Of a stretch of DNA of 57,132 bases, positions 54,066-57,132 are shown one piece after another. This stretch comes from Natrinema pallidum DSM 3751 (lineage in GTDB: Archaea > Halobacteriota > Halobacteria > Halobacteriales > Natrialbaceae). Each line of letters opens with the position of its first letter. The stretch's first letter is position 1. A program made the translations under genes and the position numbers. The notes under the pieces were generated by a model. It ran no database searches, had not been told where the DNA came from, and saw only the letters and a program-made list of their open reading frames with translations. Where the stretch lies: positions 22,568-79,699 of the forward strand of contig NZ_AOII01000113.1 of assembly GCF_000337615.1 (NCBI RefSeq), in the 5' to 3' direction.

Positions 54066-54914
54066 TCAGCGGTCCACGGAGTCCGAACGGGGGGCGACGA
54101 GCGCCGGCCGTTCGTCCGTCGCGAGCGAGCGCGGGGGGCGGTACGCACATCGCTGGTTGGGGTAGTACCGCTGTGCGAGGACCTTCGCGGCGTTGTAATC
54201 GGCGTAGACCGTTTCGACGCGACAGTCCGGGTTGGTACAGCGGAACGTCTGGTGGAGCCGTCGGTCGCCGATGGTCCCGCAGCCGTGACACTCCTGGGAG
54301 GAGTAGGCGACGGGCACCGTCGCGACCTCGATGCCGTACTCGGCGGCGACCGCGCGCAGGCGCAGATGGGCCGTCGGGAGCAGCCACGCCGTGCCGCGGT
54401 GGGCGTTCGGATCGGTCAGCCACGCCCACAGGTCCGGCTCGTAGTGGCTGTCCTCGGTGACCAGCACGGGGCGGTCGTACGCGCTCGCGTAGTCGCAGAT
54501 TTCCCGCGCCGCGTCGTCGAGGGCCGCGAGCAGGGCCGCCCGACGGTGTCGGACGTGTGCGACGATCGTCTCTCGATCGGCGTCGCCGGCGAGCAATGCA
54601 GCGACGCGGTCGCGAAGCGCGTCGAGGCGATCGCAGAGGTCGTCGCCGGGGATCGCGTAGGCACCCTTCCAGTCCGGCATGGGCGACGGACACGCGGTGT
54701 AGAGGTTGTGCTCCCCGAGATCGACGCCGATCGCGGTGCGGTCGGCGGGACGCGTCGCGACCGCCGCTCTCCGGTCCGACGGGTGGGTGTCGCGGCCGCC
54801 GTCGGTCGCGATCCACGGGTCATCGCCCGAGGTTGTGTGCTGATCGGGATGTGCAGCCGATACTCCTGACTCATGAGCCCTACAGTTATGGGCTCGGAGA
54901 CGCTCTTTTCGCAT
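54066..54914 (-). CDS. Short TnpB-like (IS200/IS605 OrfB) protein
   Basis: The 282-residue protein has a RuvC-type nuclease core: IGVDLGEHNLYTACP supplies the first Asp, LVTEDSHYEPDL the Glu, and YADYNAAKVLAQRY the last Asp. A zinc ribbon (CHGCGTIGDRRLHQTFRCTN, then C) lies between the last two. TnpB proteins of about 400 residues have an N-terminal RNA/DNA-binding part that is absent here. Another frame overlapping the N-terminus hints at a possible early frameshift. No TnpA is adjacent. It may be a domesticated or IS1341-type nuclease. Confidence 0.75.
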   Translation of the reverse strand: MRKERLRAHNCRAHESGVSAAHPDQHTTSGDDPWIATDGGRDTHPSDRRAAVATRPADRTAIGVDLGEHNLYTACPSPMPDWKGAYAIPGDDLCDRLDALRDRVAALLAGDADRETIVAHVRHRRAALLAALDDAAREICDYASAYDRPVLVTEDSHYEPDLWAWLTDPNAHRGTAWLLPTAHLRLRAVAAEYGIEVATVPVAYSSQECHGCGTIGDRRLHQTFRCTNPDCRVETVYADYNAAKVLAQRYYPNQRCAYRPPRSLATDERPALVAPRSDSVDR

Positions 54915-54947
54915 GGGTCGTTCAACCCTGTAAGGGGATGACCCGCC

Positions 54948-54995
54948 CCGACGTGTGGCAGCACGTCGGACCTTTCAGGCCCGAACGGGCAGGTC
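54948..54995. repeat. Tandem hairpins upstream of the TnpB-like gene
   Basis: CCGACGTG/CACGTCGG (54948-54969, 6-nt loop) is followed by GACCT/AGGTC enclosing GCCC/GGGC (54969-54995). IS200/IS605-type elements carry subterminal hairpins, so this is a candidate left end of the TnpB-like element. Confidence 0.4.
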
Positions 54996-55113
54996 ACTAC
55001 TCCTATTATCACGTGGACCACTAATATTTTACTGTGGAATTCACAGCGAATCCATAGGATATGGTTCTATATTTATAAGATTGCACTCTGCATAACGACT
55101 CATCGATACTACT

Positions 55114-55410
55114 ATGAGTTCTACAGTGGCACCCACGAGCGTGGTAAGACAGCGAGCGGAGTGGATGCGTCCAGTTGACGAGAAAATACTCGAGACGATG
55201 CGTGATGAGGGGAACATGACTCCCAGCGCCCTCGAGCAACTGGACGTAACAGTTGCCAATTACGCAAGCAACCGTCTCTCGAAGATGGCTGACTACGGGC
55301 TCGTCGAGCGTGTCGCCCAGGGTCTCTATCGAATTACTGACGACGGAGACGCATTCCTTAATGAAGAACTGGATGCAGACGAACTCGAGCCAGTCGAAGA
55401 CACCGAGTAA
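55114..55410 (+). CDS. PhiH1-repressor-like winged-helix protein
   Basis: The 98-residue protein is nearly all winged helix: WMRPVDEKILETMRDEGNMTPSALEQLDV, then ANYASNRLSKMADYGLVERVAQGLYRITDDGDAFL. This pattern matches small haloarchaeal regulators related to the phage PhiH1 repressor. The C-terminus is acidic. It faces away from the TnpB-like gene and precedes a low-GC accessory gene, in keeping with a mobile or viral origin. Its targets are unknown. Confidence 0.8.
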   Translation: MSSTVAPTSVVRQRAEWMRPVDEKILETMRDEGNMTPSALEQLDVTVANYASNRLSKMADYGLVERVAQGLYRITDDGDAFLNEELDADELEPVEDTE

Positions 55411-55745
55411 CGATCTCTGCGTTAGTTCCCTACTCAGGACGCGGTTACTCCGTTGGTGAACACGAACTTTAGAGTTCGTGCTATCGAGTGATGATTTTTA
55501 GATTTGAGATTTGAGAAAGATAGAACGCAGCAATATTATGGAAGTCTCTACGGCTGATTTCGGTTATACACACGATCAGTCGCCATTCGTGTGCATATTC
55601 AGGAAACGAATTTTGTCAGCGTGCAACCCCAAGGTGGAACAGATGAACGGAGGAAGGAATATGCTCTTACACTATCTGGTAGACTATGGAAGGGAACCAA
55701 TTCGATCTAACTAATATTGTAGGTGTCACATTACATGAGGCTCAA
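55411..55745. other. AT-rich spacer with a terminator-like hairpin
   Basis: A perfect hairpin, CACGAACT-TTAG-AGTTCGTG, at 55461-55480 is followed by GATTTTTAG, a plausible terminator for the winged-helix gene. The rest drops sharply in GC content. A 67-codon open frame at 55511 has no recognisable features and is not called. Confidence 0.45.
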
Positions 55746-56975
55746 TCAGCCGGGGAGGACATTTTCACGATAGTACTCTTCGAATTCACTAACTAACATA
55801 TTCACGTGCTCATCCAAATTCTCTTCATCCATCTGCTTCGGATGGGGGAATGCTCTGTCAACTCCCCAGCCATGATCAGTATAGAGATTAATCAAATAAG
55901 TGGTTTCAGGCAGGACCAATATCACTGCACCAGTTACGTCCTTCGTTGTAGATAGGCCGAATTCGTTCCCAGGTAGCATCAAAACGCCCTCAGCCCGTTC
56001 AATTCCATCTGACTGTTCCAACGCTTTGATACCAGATTTCGTTAGAGGCTTTTCACCAAGACTGTCGAATTGGATATGCTCTACACCACATACAGGACAC
56101 TCTTGGCCAAGATAGTCTGTGGAACGATGAGATTCAATTTTCCGATTACGCTCTTTTTGGAACGTTTGGAAGCTCTCGGACTCAATAACCTCTTCTGGAT
56201 TATCCAACATACGATCGATGATCTTCTCAGATTCGTCGTCTGAAAGATCTGTAGTGATTAAATCAGCTCTGTTAAATAGAAAAGTGCCCCAGTCCTTGTT
56301 CAATATTTCTTGTGGAACTTCGACAGAACCTTCATCGGAGACCTTTGTCCCACGAAATCCATCAATAGATGACGGAGATATACAAGATACAAAGAGCATC
56401 TGAGGGAATTTAAAATACAAATGTATTTTACCCTCAAAATCCACAATCGTTGCATCAATGCCACGGTCTGAATAGAACTCCCACTTATCGGGAACGTCTT
56501 CTGCAGGAGATTCCATATCGCCAAGGAAGAATATATGATGATCTCGTTCCTCTTCCGTGAGTGTGGAGTTTCCTATGAGTAAGTCTCTCCACTCCTCTTT
56601 TACTTGATCGACTGTTTTCTTAGAATCGTCATCTAACATGTCTAGAGAAGTTCGATCAGCTTCAAGAATGCGCCAAGAGATTGAGATGATAAATTTTTTC
56701 AGCCAACTATCGTATTCAAACTTCTCCTGTTGATTGCGAATATGGGGGTAGAACACTCCCCCCGCGAATTTTCCCTCCCAGTCAGAGAAAATTTGCTCAC
56801 AATCATGGCATAGCATTGGTTCTTTGTAATCTTGAATTCTCGTATCAGGATTTTCAGCCGTTCGAAGGAAAGGAGTCGCGGCTGACTTCTTAAGCCACCG
56901 AATGACAAAATTCGGAATTATATGACTATCCATCAACTCTTTTTCCTGTTTGCATAGGGCACATTCTTCTACCAT
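55746..56975 (-). CDS. HNH-like zinc-finger protein of low GC content
   Basis: The 409-residue protein starts with a Cys-His cluster resembling an HNH-type zinc site: CALCKQEKELMDSHIIPNFV, then MLCHDCEQIFSDWEGKFAGG. A further CPVCGVEH pair lies at about 290. Proteins with the C-x2-C plus SHIIP start are widespread single genes in bacterial and archaeal accessory DNA, often near defence or mobile genes. Nuclease activity is not established. Its base composition is far more AT-rich than the rest of the window, a strong sign of recent transfer. ATG 56975 precedes the zinc site directly. Confidence 0.65.
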   Translation of the reverse strand: MVEECALCKQEKELMDSHIIPNFVIRWLKKSAATPFLRTAENPDTRIQDYKEPMLCHDCEQIFSDWEGKFAGGVFYPHIRNQQEKFEYDSWLKKFIISISWRILEADRTSLDMLDDDSKKTVDQVKEEWRDLLIGNSTLTEEERDHHIFFLGDMESPAEDVPDKWEFYSDRGIDATIVDFEGKIHLYFKFPQMLFVSCISPSSIDGFRGTKVSDEGSVEVPQEILNKDWGTFLFNRADLITTDLSDDESEKIIDRMLDNPEEVIESESFQTFQKERNRKIESHRSTDYLGQECPVCGVEHIQFDSLGEKPLTKSGIKALEQSDGIERAEGVLMLPGNEFGLSTTKDVTGAVILVLPETTYLINLYTDHGWGVDRAFPHPKQMDEENLDEHVNMLVSEFEEYYRENVLPG

Positions 56976-57033
56976 GATGGGTCTAAGATTACTGTACCTA
57001 ATTCAGGACCTTGTAAGTTTGCTATTGACTATC

Positions 57034-57132
57034 GGTAGTGTTCAGATAAGCTGATTCCATACGAAGCTGAACGATCTGAGCCAGTCATCGGCAGTTTCTG
57101 CTTCGGCATTGCTAAAGCAGTTTGAGAAACAG
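57034..57132 (-). mobile_element. End of an IS6-family element (partial)
   Basis: The inverted repeat GGTAGTGTTCAGATAAGCTG starts at 57034. It closely matches the right end of the old IS6 copy near 2647. Inside it, the minus strand encodes the transposase C-terminus CFSNCFSNAEAETADDWLRS followed by FSFVWNQLI and a TGA at 57042-57044. The frame is intact as far as the window edge, so this copy could be active. Confidence 0.8.

Noticed and set aside
55511-55714. A 67-codon frame in the AT-rich spacer
   Set aside because: No recognisable features or upstream signals; AT-rich DNA here produces random short frames.
1-57132. CRISPR arrays, rRNA or tRNA genes
   Set aside because: No regularly spaced direct repeats were seen, and no tRNA-like cloverleaf arms or rRNA segments were recognised by eye. 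A computational scan could still reveal a weak tRNA.

Overview
The window is haloarchaeal chromosomal or megaplasmid DNA. It is GC-rich, its proteins are strongly acidic, its exported proteins carry twin-arginine and lipobox signals, promoters are TATA-like with short or no leaders, and several families are known mainly from Halobacteria (RdfA, the archaea-specific SMC-related protein, DUF7512, Bat-type HTH-10 regulators, a PhiH1-type repressor). A Natrialbales-type host (Natrinema/Haloterrigena-like) is plausible, but the sequence alone does not fix the genus. I found no rRNA, tRNA or CRISPR array.

Layout. 1-1085: the end of an acyl-CoA synthetase and a CitE/HpcH-type lyase. 1265-2647: an IS6-family element with a second IS6 element nested in it, the inner one bounded by an 8-bp target duplication. 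3062-20000: a potassium and cell-architecture region: trkA, a broken trkH, a second broken gene, kdpFABC with a UspA gene, UspA-like and small membrane proteins, a DHH phosphoesterase, rdfA, DUF211, a second trkA, and an SMC-like ATPase. A 22-bp inverted repeat (TTTACR-N10-YGTAAA) occurs twice before kdpF, once after the kdp operon and once upstream of the second trkA. It may be the operator of a potassium-linked regulon.

20255-26287: a transposase remnant, then a peptide/nickel-type ABC importer operon (dppABC plus a fused DppD-DppF ATPase). 26728-32633: the most unusual part of the window. It encodes a membrane polyferredoxin, a SagB/ThcOx-type flavin dehydrogenase, an MFS exporter, a Tyr-less SDR, a second and divergent SagB-like protein, and a 28-residue acidic peptide with a His-rich centre. 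The peptide is followed by a stem-loop and preceded by a TATA box and a 13-nt palindrome. It looks like a RiPP-type (ribosomally made, enzymatically modified) peptide system without YcaO. The two SagB-like proteins keep complementary halves of the usual nitroreductase motifs. 33362-34771 is a sodium:solute symporter.

34997-39498 and 50908-52605 together form a sulfane-sulfur gene set: TusA, DsrE-like, rhodanese-MBL, two YeeE/YedE, a PiT permease, DUF7512, TauE and a cysteine-rich HTH regulator. The set shares a palindrome (TATTGTACAATA and variants) in front of its transcription units. Between the two parts sits a respiratory block (39691-50547): cydAB, a cytochrome oxidase subunit I-like protein facing a Bat-type regulator across an 18-bp palindrome, nosL, nosDFY without nosZ, and a UspA protein.

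53080-57132 is accessory DNA: a short TnpB-like protein with a coiled-coil partner, a PhiH1-type repressor, a low-GC HNH-like protein, and the end of another IS6 element cut by the window edge.
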